64,000 nt of DNA from CAZPQM01 sp964588995 (GCA_964588995.1 CAZPQM010000001.1:62001-126000); one strand, 5' to 3'; positions 1-8,535 are shown, counted from the stretch's first letter. The notes: generated from the sequence alone by a model not told the origin. A program made the numbers and translations.

Positions 1-761
1 CTTACGCAGCACTTCAGTTTCCTAAACCTATGGCCTCAGATCCTCGTTTCAAGGTCTTCGTTTACAACCCAATGGATATTTATGTGTATACGGGCTATTT
101 CAAATATGCGTCCAGTATTGACTTCGAACAAAATGAATCAATTGATCAGGTAGTAGTGGGTGATCCGACTGGCTGGCAAATTAAAAGTGCTGGCAATAGA
201 ATGTTTCTTAAGCCTGTGCAGCCGGATGCCACAACCAATATGACAGTATATACGGATAAGCGCATTTATTATTTTGAGCTCTATGCGGCTGAAGCAGAGG
301 GGTTAAGGGATGAGCAATTGACCTTTCTGACTAAGTTTGCGTATCCTGATGCATCTGACCCGGAAGAGGGCGCATTTAGGCAGTATGCCAGCTTCAGTGA
401 TGAGATGGATCAGGATGATATTAGAATCGAAGAGGAACCTGAGCGTTATAATTTTAATTACTCGCTGACCGGTTCGCAGCGTATTGCACCGCTTAAAGTG
501 TTCGATGACGGGGAATTCACCTACATGGAATTTAACAAGGTAAACGCTGATATTCCTGCCATTTTTATGGTCTACCCGGAGGGTGATGAGACAATTATAA
601 ACTACCGTATGACCGGGGATTTTATCGTGATTGAGCGTGTTGCCTCGCAATTTACGTTAAGGCATGGCAAGGAAATCACCTGCGTTTATAATGATGCACG
701 CCCATTTCAGGTCGATACGGCTGCTAAGAAAGAAGAGAAGAAATTTCTTGGCCTTTTTTAG
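1..761 (+). CDS. virB9: VirB9/TrbG-like type IV secretion protein, 5' end missing
   Basis: This is a VirB9-family protein, part of the outer-membrane core of a type IV secretion system. The frame is open to the left edge (first codon at base 3), so the signal peptide and true start lie outside the window. An in-frame ATG at 30 falls inside the conserved N-terminal domain and is probably not the start. Diagnostic segments are FVYNPMDIYVYTGYF near the N-terminus, the N-R-x-F-L-K-P and TNMTV-x-TDKR motifs that follow, and a C-terminal domain with VFDDGEFTYMEF, PAIFMVYPEG and VASQFTLRHG. The wording of the C-terminal domain is closest to the Rickettsiales rvh-type protein as I remember it (not checked by search). 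No other vir gene is visible downstream: the next gene is ilvB, 39 bp away, so this is the last gene of its cluster or an isolated copy. Confidence 0.85.
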   Translation, partial: YAALQFPKPMASDPRFKVFVYNPMDIYVYTGYFKYASSIDFEQNESIDQVVVGDPTGWQIKSAGNRMFLKPVQPDATTNMTVYTDKRIYYFELYAAEAEGLRDEQLTFLTKFAYPDASDPEEGAFRQYASFSDEMDQDDIRIEEEPERYNFNYSLTGSQRIAPLKVFDDGEFTYMEFNKVNADIPAIFMVYPEGDETIINYRMTGDFIVIERVASQFTLRHGKEITCVYNDARPFQVDTAAKKEEKKFLGLF

Positions 762-762
762 G

Positions 763-790
763 ATGACATTACGCGCAAATCCGTTATAAT
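763..790 (+). promoter_or_regulatory. Likely sigma70 promoter for ilvBHC, leaderless
   Basis: ATGACA at 763-768 (one mismatch to TTGACA), a 16-bp spacer, and a perfect TATAAT at 785-790. The -10 box ends only 10 bp before the ilvB ATG at 801, so transcription would begin a few bases before, or at, the start codon. No Shine-Dalgarno sequence and no attenuator-like leader precede ilvB. This fits a leaderless mRNA. The match is seen in sequence; promoter activity is inferred. Confidence 0.55.
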
Positions 791-800
791 CTTCGCTCTT

Positions 801-2570
801 ATGGCCGAAATCACAAACCAGAATGAAATGAATGGTGCCGCCATTATTATAAAGGCGCTCGTTGAACAGGGTGTGGATACCGTTTTTGGTTATCCAGGCG
901 GTGCTGTTTTGCCGTTTTACGATGAGCTGTTTAAGCAAAATCACATTAAGCACGTGCTGGTGCGGCATGAGCAAGGTGCGGCCCATGCGGCTGAAGCCTA
1001 TGCGCGCTCCACTGGCAAGGTCGGTGTGGTGCTGGTGACGAGTGGCCCCGGCGCCACCAATACTATAACCGGACTGACCGACGCGTTGATGGATTCGATA
1101 CCTATCGTTTGCCTCACCGGGCAGGTTGCGACGCACTTAATCGGCAGTGACGCCTTTCAGGAGGCGGATACGGTCGGCATAACCATGTCATGCACCAAGC
1201 ACAATTACCTAGTTAAAGACGTGAATGACCTTGCGAAAACGGTGCGCGAAGCCTTTTATATCGCCGCAAATGGTCGCCCCGGTCCGGTTGTGATTGATCT
1301 GCCCAAAGATGTGCAGCTGGCGCGAGCTCCCTACGAAACCAAATCAGATGGTCGCCGACGCTCTTTCTCTCCGCAATTGCACGGTAAGCAGGAGGCGATT
1401 GAGGAAGCCGTAGCGTTAATGGCGCAAGCGGAACGTCCTATATTTTACACAGGTGGCGGCGTTATCAATGCGGGTGACCGCGCTTCGGAATTACTGACGG
1501 AATTTGTCCGCATGACCGGCTATCCCATTACGCAGACGCTTATGGGGCTCGGCGCTTACCCGGGTTCCGATCCGCAGTTTTTGCGTATGCTGGGCATGCA
1601 TGGCAGTTATGAGGCAAATCTTGCGATGGCGCGCTGCGATGTGATGATCAATATTGGTGCGCGCTTTGATGACCGGATTACCGGCCGTGTCGATGCATTT
1701 TCTCCCCATTCCAAAAAGATCCATGTTGATATCGATGCATCCTCGATTAATAAGAACATACAGGTGGATATTCCGATTGTCGGGGATGCTGGCTACGTGT
1801 TGGAGCAGATGATCGATGAATGGAAGAAAAAGGACTATAAGCCCAATACGAAAGCATTAGAGGCATGGTGGGAGCAGATCGAGGAATGGCGAAGTGTGGG
1901 CTCCTTTGATTATCAGCAGCAGGGGGATATTCCTAAACCGCAATATGTATTGGATGCGCTGAATAACCTACTGAAGGGCAAAGATTTTTACATGACCACC
2001 GACGTTGGGCAGCATCAGATGTGGTCTGCGCAATATACTGATTTTGAGAAACCGCGCCGCTGGATGACCTCAGGTGGACTTGGCACCATGGGATACGGTT
2101 TGCCGGCTGCGGTGGGTACGCAGATCGCGCACCCGGATGAAACGGTCATTCTGATTTCCGGCGAAGCGTCTTTCCTGATGAACATGCAGGAGCTCTCTAC
2201 GGTGAAGCAGTATCGCTTACCGGTGAAACTACTTATTCTGAACAACCACTATATGGGCATGGTGCGCCAATGGCAGGAGCTATTCCACGGTGATCGCCAT
2301 TCGGAAAGTTATATGGACGCCCTGCCCGATTTCTCAGCCCTGGCGCAGTCGTTCGGTCTGAAACCGATGTTCTGCGACAAACCCGCCGATGTGGAGTCGT
2401 CTTTGAAAGCGATGCTGGACTATGACGGTCCGGTATTGATGGATATGCACGTCGACCCCAACGAAAACGTCTATCCGATGATCCCTGCCGGGGCGGCACA
2501 TGATGAGATCAAGCTCAATCCTGATATGGAAATTGAAGTCGATAAAACCGAAGCGGCGAAGGCAGTGTAG
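801..2570 (+). CDS. ilvB: Acetolactate synthase large subunit
   Basis: Catalytic subunit of acetohydroxyacid synthase (ThDP-, FAD- and Mg-dependent), the first common step of valine, leucine and isoleucine synthesis. The 589 residues are full length. The ThDP-activating Glu57 lies in RHEQGA, and SGPGATN follows. The C-terminal ThDP-binding region ends with ILNNHYMGMVRQWQE. The metal-binding motif, usually GDGS or GDAS, reads GEAS here (Gly454-Glu455-Ala456-Ser457), so the Mg-ligand Asp is replaced by Glu. The enzyme is otherwise well conserved. The ATG at 801 is supported by the typical N-terminus (GAAIIIKALVEQGVDTVFGYPGG) even though no ribosome site precedes it. ilvH follows 2 nt after the stop. 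Confidence 0.96.
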   Translation: MAEITNQNEMNGAAIIIKALVEQGVDTVFGYPGGAVLPFYDELFKQNHIKHVLVRHEQGAAHAAEAYARSTGKVGVVLVTSGPGATNTITGLTDALMDSIPIVCLTGQVATHLIGSDAFQEADTVGITMSCTKHNYLVKDVNDLAKTVREAFYIAANGRPGPVVIDLPKDVQLARAPYETKSDGRRRSFSPQLHGKQEAIEEAVALMAQAERPIFYTGGGVINAGDRASELLTEFVRMTGYPITQTLMGLGAYPGSDPQFLRMLGMHGSYEANLAMARCDVMINIGARFDDRITGRVDAFSPHSKKIHVDIDASSINKNIQVDIPIVGDAGYVLEQMIDEWKKKDYKPNTKALEAWWEQIEEWRSVGSFDYQQQGDIPKPQYVLDALNNLLKGKDFYMTTDVGQHQMWSAQYTDFEKPRRWMTSGGLGTMGYGLPAAVGTQIAHPDETVILISGEASFLMNMQELSTVKQYRLPVKLLILNNHYMGMVRQWQELFHGDRHSESYMDALPDFSALAQSFGLKPMFCDKPADVESSLKAMLDYDGPVLMDMHVDPNENVYPMIPAGAAHDEIKLNPDMEIEVDKTEAAKAV

Positions 2571-2572
2571 TT

Positions 2573-3175
2573 ATGACGAACGCCTCTCCCCTCTCCGTGT
2601 ACGAAATCAAAGAAGGGCACGATCCGGTTGAGCGCCGCACCATTTCCGTATTGGTGGACAATGAATCCGGCGTGCTGGGTCGTGTGATCGGTTTATTTTC
2701 CAGCCGCGGTTATAACATTGAAAGCCTGACGGTTAATGAGGTGGATCATAAGCGCATGCTGTCGCGGATCACTATTGTGACCACGGGCACAAACGAGGTG
2801 ATTCAACAGATTGAGGCGCTTTTGCAACGTATCGTGCCGGTCTATACTACCTATGATCTGACCGTATCCGGCCCGCATATTGAGCGTGAGGTGGGCCTTA
2901 TTAAAGTCGTCAATAAAGAAGCGACGGCGCGAGCTAAGGCGCAGGCACTCGCTGATCGCTTTGGTGCACGAACGATTGACTCTACGCCCGAATCCTTTAT
3001 CTTCGAACTCTCCGATATGCCGGAGAAGATTGATAAGTTTATCGCGCTAATGCAAGCCCATGGCGTGAAAGAAATATGCCGAACCGGGGTGACCGCGATT
3101 GCACGCGGCGCGGATTACCTCTCATTTGATGAAGCGCCAGAAGTTTCGGTACATGACGCTGAAAGCCAACTTTAG
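2573..3175 (+). CDS. ilvH: Acetolactate synthase small (regulatory) subunit
   Basis: Regulatory subunit that activates IlvB and usually confers valine feedback inhibition. There is an ACT domain at about residues 22-98 (RRTISVLVDNESGVLGRVIG, then the YNIESLTV strand) and a C-terminal ALS_ss_C domain from about residue 105 to 190. At 200 residues it is slightly long because of an N-terminal extension of about 20 residues, which is usual in alphaproteobacteria. It begins 2 nt after the ilvB stop and is presumably translationally coupled. It sits in the ilvB-ilvH-ilvC operon. Confidence 0.95.
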   Translation: MTNASPLSVYEIKEGHDPVERRTISVLVDNESGVLGRVIGLFSSRGYNIESLTVNEVDHKRMLSRITIVTTGTNEVIQQIEALLQRIVPVYTTYDLTVSGPHIEREVGLIKVVNKEATARAKAQALADRFGARTIDSTPESFIFELSDMPEKIDKFIALMQAHGVKEICRTGVTAIARGADYLSFDEAPEVSVHDAESQL

Positions 3176-3194
3176 AAATATATAAGGAGCAACT

Positions 3195-4217
3195 ATGAAA
3201 GTTTATTACGATAACGACGCTGATCTAAACATCATCCGCGGCAAAACTGTTGCCGTCATTGGGTATGGCAGCCAGGGGCATGCTCATGCACAGAATATGA
3301 AAGATAGCGGCGTTGAAAATGTTATCATCGGATTACGGGAAACCTCCTCTTCTGTGGAAAAGGCTAAAGCGGCCGGATTTAAGGTGGCTACGCCGTCCGA
3401 AGCTGCGAAAACAGCAGATGTCGTGATGATGCTGGTACCTGATGAATTGCAGGCGGATTTATATAAGAATGAAATTGAGCCGAATTTGCAAGAAGGTGCG
3501 GCGCTTGCTTTTGCACATGGCTTTAACATTCACTTTGAATTCATCAATCCCCGCGCTGATTTGGATGTATTCATGGTCGCGCCGAAAGGTCCCGGTCATA
3601 CCGTTCGCGGTGAGTACTTGAAGGGTGGCGGTGTCCCTTGCCTCCTCGCCGTGCATCAGGATGCCAGCGGCAACGCGACAGCGCTTGGCCTGTCCTATGC
3701 TTCAGCGGTTGGCGGTGGACGCTCCGGTATCATTGAAACCACCTTTAAGGATGAATGTGAGACTGACCTGTTTGGTGAGCAAGCTGTATTATGTGGTGGT
3801 GTAACTGAATTGATGAAAGCGGGTTTTGAAACACTGGTAGATGCTGGCTACCCGCCTGAAATGGCTTATTTTGAGTGTTTCCATGAGATGAAGCTTATCG
3901 TGGATCTGATCTACGAAGGCGGTATGGCCAATATGCGCTATTCCATTTCCAACACGGCGGAATATGGTGACTATATAACGGGTAAGAAAATCGTTACGGA
4001 CGAAACCCGTGCCCGCATGAAAGAGGTGCTGGCAGATATTCAGTCCGGCAAATTTGCGCGCGACTTTATGGCGGATCGTGCCAGTCAGGGGCCGCACAAT
4101 CTGGAAAAATGGCGTGAACAGGAATCCAAACACGCTTCAGAGCAAACCGGGCAGCAGCTTCGGGAAATGATGCCATGGATTGCGAAAAACAAGCTGGTGG
4201 ATAAGAAGGTGGCCTAA
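3195..4217 (+). CDS. ilvC: Ketol-acid reductoisomerase, class I
   Basis: Converts acetolactate or acetohydroxybutyrate to the dihydroxy acid with NADPH and Mg2+. The N-terminal Rossmann motif is GYGSQG (residues 23-28). A SSS run after GLRET in the second beta-alpha loop fits NADPH preference. The knotted C-terminal domain carries the metal-binding DLFGEQ stretch and later acidic residues (ECFHEMK, then SNTAEYGDY). The length of 340 residues is that of a class I (short) enzyme. AGGAG at 3185-3189 is a good ribosome site for the ATG at 3195. It closes the ilvBHC block; ilvD and ilvE are not in this window. Confidence 0.97.
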   Translation: MKVYYDNDADLNIIRGKTVAVIGYGSQGHAHAQNMKDSGVENVIIGLRETSSSVEKAKAAGFKVATPSEAAKTADVVMMLVPDELQADLYKNEIEPNLQEGAALAFAHGFNIHFEFINPRADLDVFMVAPKGPGHTVRGEYLKGGGVPCLLAVHQDASGNATALGLSYASAVGGGRSGIIETTFKDECETDLFGEQAVLCGGVTELMKAGFETLVDAGYPPEMAYFECFHEMKLIVDLIYEGGMANMRYSISNTAEYGDYITGKKIVTDETRARMKEVLADIQSGKFARDFMADRASQGPHNLEKWREQESKHASEQTGQQLREMMPWIAKNKLVDKKVA

Positions 4218-4224
4218 CGGGAAG

Positions 4225-4281
4225 GGTCGTACTGAGCGTTAGTGAAGCATCGCACAGACTCTTCGCCTTGTTCAGGATGAC
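4225..4281. repeat. Degenerate pair of dispersed repeat modules
   Basis: Bases 4225-4252 resemble the GCTGAGCG...GTCGAAGCATC module seen at 40881-40914. Bases 4256-4281 resemble the AGATCCTTCG...CAGGATGAC module seen at 40494-40532 and 40936-40963. Both copies are diverged. They fill most of the 93-bp gap between ilvC and the glutamine-synthetase-like gene. Confidence 0.6.
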
Positions 4282-4310
4282 AAATATATCGTCTTTGGCT
4301 ATAAAGGTAT

Positions 4311-5228
4311 ATGCCTTCTCCTTATACGAAGCCGCTCAACTGGGTTGAGAACGCCATTAAACGCGACTTTGATGTTGGTCTTCGCTGCTCCTCCGAACTG
4401 GAATACTACCTTCAGGGTGGTGAAGCGGCGGACGACCCGCAAAATCTTGCGCAGATACTGCTAAAGGCAAAACGGCAGGAAATTGATATACGTGGCTTAG
4501 ACGAGGAAACCGGTGAACGGCAGTATGAAGTGATGCTGCATTTCGTCACCAGTGCAAGCGAAGATGCCAAGCGTATCCAGACGATCCGGGATATAATCAA
4601 AGAGCATTATGCGGAAAAGCAGACGAATGCTTTATTTGAAGCGAAGCCCTTTGCCGATCAACCCGGCTGCGGGGTGCACCTCAACCTTAGTCTGACCGAT
4701 GCGGATGACCATAATCTGTTCGCAAAGCCTTTGGATGGAAAAGAGCCGGAGCTACTTGAACAGGTTATTGCCGGAATTCTCTACGCAATCCCCGGTACGA
4801 CATACCTTATGGTCGGAGGTTCGGAATGCTACCAGCGCTATCGGCGACCGAAAAATGCGGAGGATAAAGCCAACGACCCCATGCAGGTGCATAACAATTC
4901 TCCGACCCACGTAGCATGGGGTGGGAATAACCGTACGTTGGCTATCCGCATCCCGGCAAGTACGGCGGCACCGGAATTGCGTCACATTGAGTTTCGTGTT
5001 CCTTCGATTGCTGCCGATCCCTACGCCGCCTGGTTTGGATTATTGCTGGGCACCTATATCGGCTTGAGTCATCCGGCGCTTCCGCTTCAGGACAAAACCT
5101 TCGGTAATGCCTATGATCCGCAATATGATCTGGAGCCAATGCCCCGCTCAGAAAAGGAGAGCAAAGCGGCGTGGAAAGAAAGCGTGCTGATCCACGAGAC
5201 GTTGGAGAAGTTGAAAATCCGGGTTTAG
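4311..5228 (+). CDS. Glutamine-synthetase-like protein, catalytic domain only
   Basis: This matches the catalytic (guanido-kinase-like) domain of glutamine synthetase. SSELEYYL near residue 27 corresponds to the E-x-E metal-binding strand. GCGVHLNLSL near residue 120 corresponds to the G-s-G-m-H-x-H-x-S-l region, with Asn in place of the second His. WGGNNRTLAIRIP and the later ELRHIEFRVPS...ADPYAAW match the ATP/glutamate-binding Arg region. The protein is 305 residues against about 450 in GlnA and lacks the N-terminal beta-grasp domain that completes the intersubunit active site. The ATG at 4311 follows a repeat remnant with no extension of the frame upstream. It could be a gamma-glutamyl ligase-like relative or a non-enzymatic paralogue; true GlnA activity is doubtful. 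The gene ends 1 nt before the convergent trpA stop. Confidence 0.75.
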   Translation: MPSPYTKPLNWVENAIKRDFDVGLRCSSELEYYLQGGEAADDPQNLAQILLKAKRQEIDIRGLDEETGERQYEVMLHFVTSASEDAKRIQTIRDIIKEHYAEKQTNALFEAKPFADQPGCGVHLNLSLTDADDHNLFAKPLDGKEPELLEQVIAGILYAIPGTTYLMVGGSECYQRYRRPKNAEDKANDPMQVHNNSPTHVAWGGNNRTLAIRIPASTAAPELRHIEFRVPSIAADPYAAWFGLLLGTYIGLSHPALPLQDKTFGNAYDPQYDLEPMPRSEKESKAAWKESVLIHETLEKLKIRV

Positions 5229-5229
5229 A

Positions 5230-6057
5230 CTAGGTACCGCTCTGACGGGCTGGTGTTGCTAAGCGAGACGTAGCTGCATGCAGCTTACGCACGAGCGCGT
5301 GAATCTGATCGGCAGCGTTAGCAGGATCATCCTTAATTTTCTGCACGAGCGCCGATCCCACAACAATCCCGTCCGCTACGGCTGCTACTGCGCTCGCCTG
5401 CTCCGGCGTTTTGATGCCAAATCCGACCGCTACCGGCAGGTTGCTTTTCCGTTTCAACATTGCTACTTTCGCTTCAATATCGGCTGCATCCGCACTTGTA
5501 GTACCGGTAATACCCGCAACACTTACATAATACACAAAGCCGGATGCCGCATTGAGGATAACATCCGCGCGCGCTTCGTCCGTAGTCGGCGTGGTAAGTT
5601 TGATGAGAGAAAGCCCGGCAGGCTCCAACAAACAGGTTAACTGGCGTTCTTCTTCCGGCGGCAGGTCAACCATAATCAGCCCGTCAATGCCGGCCTCCCT
5701 CGCATCCGTTACAAATGCGTCCAGCCCGTAATGCAAAATCGGGTTGAAATAGCCCATTAATACGATGGGCGTATGCGTATTCTTCTGACGAAAATGACGC
5801 ACCATCTCAAGCGTAGTCTTAACCGAGCCGCCCGCTTTTAACGAACGCCACGATGCTTCCTGAATCGTAGGGCCGTCCGCGGTCGGGTCTGAGAATGGCA
5901 TGCCCAGCTCAATGATGTCGGCCCCTGCTTCAGGAAGTCCATCCAGAATAGCTTGCGATGTTCTGCGATCCGGATCCTGCGCCATGATATAGGTGATTAA
6001 TGCGGCGCGGTTTTCGGCTGCGGCCCGCCCGAATGAATGCGCAAAACGCTCGCTCAT
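5230..6057 (-). CDS. trpA: Tryptophan synthase alpha subunit
   Basis: Cleaves indole-3-glycerol phosphate to indole and glyceraldehyde 3-phosphate, passing indole to TrpB through the intersubunit tunnel. It is a TIM barrel of 275 residues. The catalytic pair is present: Glu50 in ELGMPFSDP and Asp61 in ADGPTIQ (Glu49/Asp60 in E. coli). The phosphate-binding loop near GFGIKTPEQ is intact. Its ATG overlaps the trpB stop (ATGA, 4 nt). It is the last gene of the long minus-strand block that starts at aroA. accD, which follows trpA in many alphaproteobacteria, is absent here. Confidence 0.97.
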   Translation of the reverse strand: MSERFAHSFGRAAAENRAALITYIMAQDPDRRTSQAILDGLPEAGADIIELGMPFSDPTADGPTIQEASWRSLKAGGSVKTTLEMVRHFRQKNTHTPIVLMGYFNPILHYGLDAFVTDAREAGIDGLIMVDLPPEEERQLTCLLEPAGLSLIKLTTPTTDEARADVILNAASGFVYYVSVAGITGTTSADAADIEAKVAMLKRKSNLPVAVGFGIKTPEQASAVAAVADGIVVGSALVQKIKDDPANAADQIHALVRKLHAATSRLATPARQSGT

Positions 6058-7265
6058 AGTTCAACTCCAAGCGCATGTGCCACATTGAAAATATCCTTAT
6101 CACCCCGTCCGCATACATTGACCACCATAATATGATCCTTCGTTAAGGTGCCTGCTTCACGGATCACATAAGCAAGTGCGTGGCTTGGCTCCAGCGCAGG
6201 TAAAATACCCTCAAGCTTTGCGGTGAGTTGAAACGCATCCAGCGCTTCTTCATCCGTGGCGGATGCATAGGTTACCCGTCCCTGATCTTTCAGAAAAGCA
6301 TGTTCCGGGCCGATGCCCGGATAGTCCAAACCGGCGGAGATGGAATAAGTTGGTCGTATCTGACCGTCCGCGTCCTGCAGGATGTAGGTTTTGTTCCCAT
6401 GTAAAACGCCTGGCTCCCCTGCAGCAATGGAAGCCGCGGTTTGCCCGGATTTAACCCCCTTCCCTGCAGCCTCAACGGCAATTTTTTTAACGCGCTCATC
6501 CTGCATGAAATCGGTAAACAGCCCAAGCGCATTCGAGCCACCACCAATGCACGCCACCAGCGTATCCGGTAGTACGCCCTCCCCTTCCTGTTCTTGCAGT
6601 TGCGCGCGTACTTCTTTGCCGATCACAGACTGAAAATCCCGCACCATCATAGGAAACGGGTGCGGACCGGCCGCGGTACCGATCAGGTAATAAGTATCAT
6701 CCACATGCGCGACCCAGTCCCGAAGCGCTTCGTTCATTGCGTCCTTCAATGTTTGCGAACCTGACTCCACCTGATGAATCTTCGCACCTAACAGGTTCAT
6801 GCGGAACAGGTTGGGCTTTTGCCGCTCGGCGTCCTTTTTACCCATGTAAATTTCACATTCCATGTCAAACAGCGCGCAGACGGTAGCTGTCGCAACGCCG
6901 TGTTGCCCTGCGCCGGTTTCCGCGATGATGCGCTTTTTACCCATATGCTTCGCAAGCAGGATCTGCCCTAGGCAGTGATTGATTTTATGCGCACCGGTAT
7001 GGGTCAGTTCATCCCGCTTGAAGTAGATTTTCGCACCACCCAGATGCTCCGTCATCTTGCGGGCATAATAGAGTGGTGTCGGCCGTCCGGCATAGTGCGT
7101 TAGGTAATAGTGAAGTTCTTCGTGAAACGAGGGGTCGTCCTTGAGCTGCAGATAATGCTTCTCCACTTCCAGAATCAACGGCATCAGCGTTTCGGATACA
7201 TAGCGACCGCCATATTCGCCAAAATGGCCCTGCTCGTCCGGGTAGTGATAGGCAGTATCTGTCAT
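6054..7265 (-). CDS. trpB: Tryptophan synthase beta subunit
   Basis: PLP enzyme that condenses indole with serine to make tryptophan. The Schiff-base lysine is Lys94 in THTGAHKINH. The phosphate-binding loop reads CIGGGSNALG. The alpha-subunit contact and the COMM-domain region (ETGAGQHGVATATVCAL) are intact. The length of 403 residues is typical of the TrpB1 type that pairs with TrpA. It starts 4 bp after the trpF stop and overlaps trpA by 4 nt. Confidence 0.98.
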   Translation of the reverse strand: MTDTAYHYPDEQGHFGEYGGRYVSETLMPLILEVEKHYLQLKDDPSFHEELHYYLTHYAGRPTPLYYARKMTEHLGGAKIYFKRDELTHTGAHKINHCLGQILLAKHMGKKRIIAETGAGQHGVATATVCALFDMECEIYMGKKDAERQKPNLFRMNLLGAKIHQVESGSQTLKDAMNEALRDWVAHVDDTYYLIGTAAGPHPFPMMVRDFQSVIGKEVRAQLQEQEGEGVLPDTLVACIGGGSNALGLFTDFMQDERVKKIAVEAAGKGVKSGQTAASIAAGEPGVLHGNKTYILQDADGQIRPTYSISAGLDYPGIGPEHAFLKDQGRVTYASATDEEALDAFQLTAKLEGILPALEPSHALAYVIREAGTLTKDHIMVVNVCGRGDKDIFNVAHALGVEL

Positions 7266-7269
7266 AATG

Positions 7270-7902
7270 TTACAAGGTGTTTGCTGTGGTTAAAAACTGC
7301 GCTATGCGCTCACGATCTTTTACCCCACGTGCCGATTCAACGCCAGACGAAACATCGATATATTCCGCGCCACTTTCCGCAACAGCGTGCGCCAGATTAT
7401 TCGCATCCAGCCCACCGGATAAAAACCACGGTGTATCAAGTGAAAGTCCTTGCAGAAGCTTCCAATTAAAACTGCGTGCATTACCGCCGGGTAAAGTGTC
7501 TTCCGGCTGCGGCTTGGCGTCAAATAAAAGGTAGTCGACATAAGGTGAATAAAGCCTTGCCTGCTCGATATCCTCCGTACCTTCCACGGGGATCGACTTA
7601 ATAAGCGGTATGTCAACGCGCGCTTTTATATCGGCTATCCGCTCCGTTGTTTCGCTTCCGTGCAGCTGAATATAATCCGGTTTTATCGAGGCGATTTGGC
7701 CAAGCAGTGCATCATCCGGGTCAACGCATACCAGCACATTATGGGCTCTCTTATGGAATAAGGATGCCGCGCTATCCAGCAAGACATGTCGCGGGGAAGC
7801 CGGGTAGTGAATATATCCCAAAAATTTCGCGCCATACTCTACTGCAGTGGCTACAGCTTCGGGCGTTGAGAGCCCGCATATTTTAACGGTAGCCTGCATC
7901 AT
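7270..7902 (-). CDS. trpF: Phosphoribosylanthranilate isomerase
   Basis: Amadori rearrangement of phosphoribosylanthranilate, step 3 of tryptophan synthesis. The barrel begins VKICGLSTPEAV with the general-base Cys9. GYIHYPASPRH and DYIQLHG follow, and the general-acid Asp lies in LLFDAKP. FLSGGLDANN and IDVSSGVES make the phosphate site. Two adjacent ATGs are possible (7902 and 7899); the first overlaps the upstream LapA-like stop as TAATG. trpE, trpG, trpD and trpC are not in the window, so the pathway is split. Confidence 0.95.
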   Translation of the reverse strand: MMQATVKICGLSTPEAVATAVEYGAKFLGYIHYPASPRHVLLDSAASLFHKRAHNVLVCVDPDDALLGQIASIKPDYIQLHGSETTERIADIKARVDIPLIKSIPVEGTEDIEQARLYSPYVDYLLFDAKPQPEDTLPGGNARSFNWKLLQGLSLDTPWFLSGGLDANNLAHAVAESGAEYIDVSSGVESARGVKDRERIAQFLTTANTL

Positions 7903-8219
7903 TAACGAACGGCAATCTGCGTATCGGACTCACTATCATGCAACGCAGCCGGGGTTGGTTTATCCTGCTCGCGTTCAAGCTCATCAATGCGCTTTTTCAG
8001 TTTCCTTACCTCGCGCTTATGCGCAAAGGCCTGAGTATAATGGTAGGACGCGCCGGCCAGCAGTCCAAGGATGATCGATATAAAAAACACAAGAAATAAC
8101 GGCAACTCAAAAGTGGTGAGTAAGGGTATGGAAACCTCTACAGGCGCTGTATTAGAAACCGCCAGCACGATAATAACGAAGGCAAGAGCGAAAAGTACGA
8201 TGAGGCGGAATAAGGACAC
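7902..8219 (-). CDS. lapA: LapA-domain (DUF1049) inner membrane protein
   Basis: This 105-residue protein has two hydrophobic segments (about residues 4-21 and 36-60) followed by a charged coiled-coil tail (HKREVRKLKKRIDELEREQD). This is the LapA/YciS layout. In E. coli LapA works with LapB in controlling LPS synthesis. Here lapB is not adjacent and the gene sits between ihfB and trpF, as in many alphaproteobacteria. Family assignment rests on topology, length and context. Confidence 0.8.
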   Translation of the reverse strand: MSLFRLIVLFALAFVIIVLAVSNTAPVEVSIPLLTTFELPLFLVFFISIILGLLAGASYHYTQAFAHKREVRKLKKRIDELEREQDKPTPAALHDSESDTQIAVR

Positions 8220-8226
8220 GGTTACG

Positions 8227-8508
8227 TTACTGGTAATTCACGCGTTCCCGCAGTTCTTTTCCGGCACGGAAGTAGACGGCGCGGCGTTTACCAAGCGAGA
8301 CATATTCTCCGGTTTTTGGGTTGCGCGCTTTGCGGGCTTCGCGTTCACGGGTAGAAAAAGAGCCGAAGCCGCGTATTTCCACACGGTTACCATCGACGAG
8401 TGTTTGCGAGATCTCACTTAGTATCGTATCCACGACAATCTCAACATCTTTCAGATAAAGGTTATTATGCTTATCTTTCAGTCGTTTAATCAGCTCTGAT
8501 TTGGTCAT
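8227..8508 (-). CDS. ihfB: Integration host factor beta subunit
   Basis: DNA-bending HU/IHF-family protein of 93 residues. It has the beta-arm signature RGFGSFSTREREARKARNPK and ends AGKELRERVN. The opening MTKSELIKRL is the IhfB form. Position downstream of rpsA (here separated by sppA) and upstream of lapA is the conserved proteobacterial order. The partner ihfA is not in the window. Confidence 0.95.
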   Translation of the reverse strand: MTKSELIKRLKDKHNNLYLKDVEIVVDTILSEISQTLVDGNRVEIRGFGSFSTREREARKARNPKTGEYVSLGKRRAVYFRAGKELRERVNYQ

Positions 8509-8535
8509 GCCACCCTCTATTGCATATAACGGAAT

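Noticed and set aside
30..761. VirB9 treated as a complete gene from the ATG at 30
   Set aside because: The frame is open to the window edge and upstream codons (ALQFPKP) match the conserved region before the domain, so the start lies outside.
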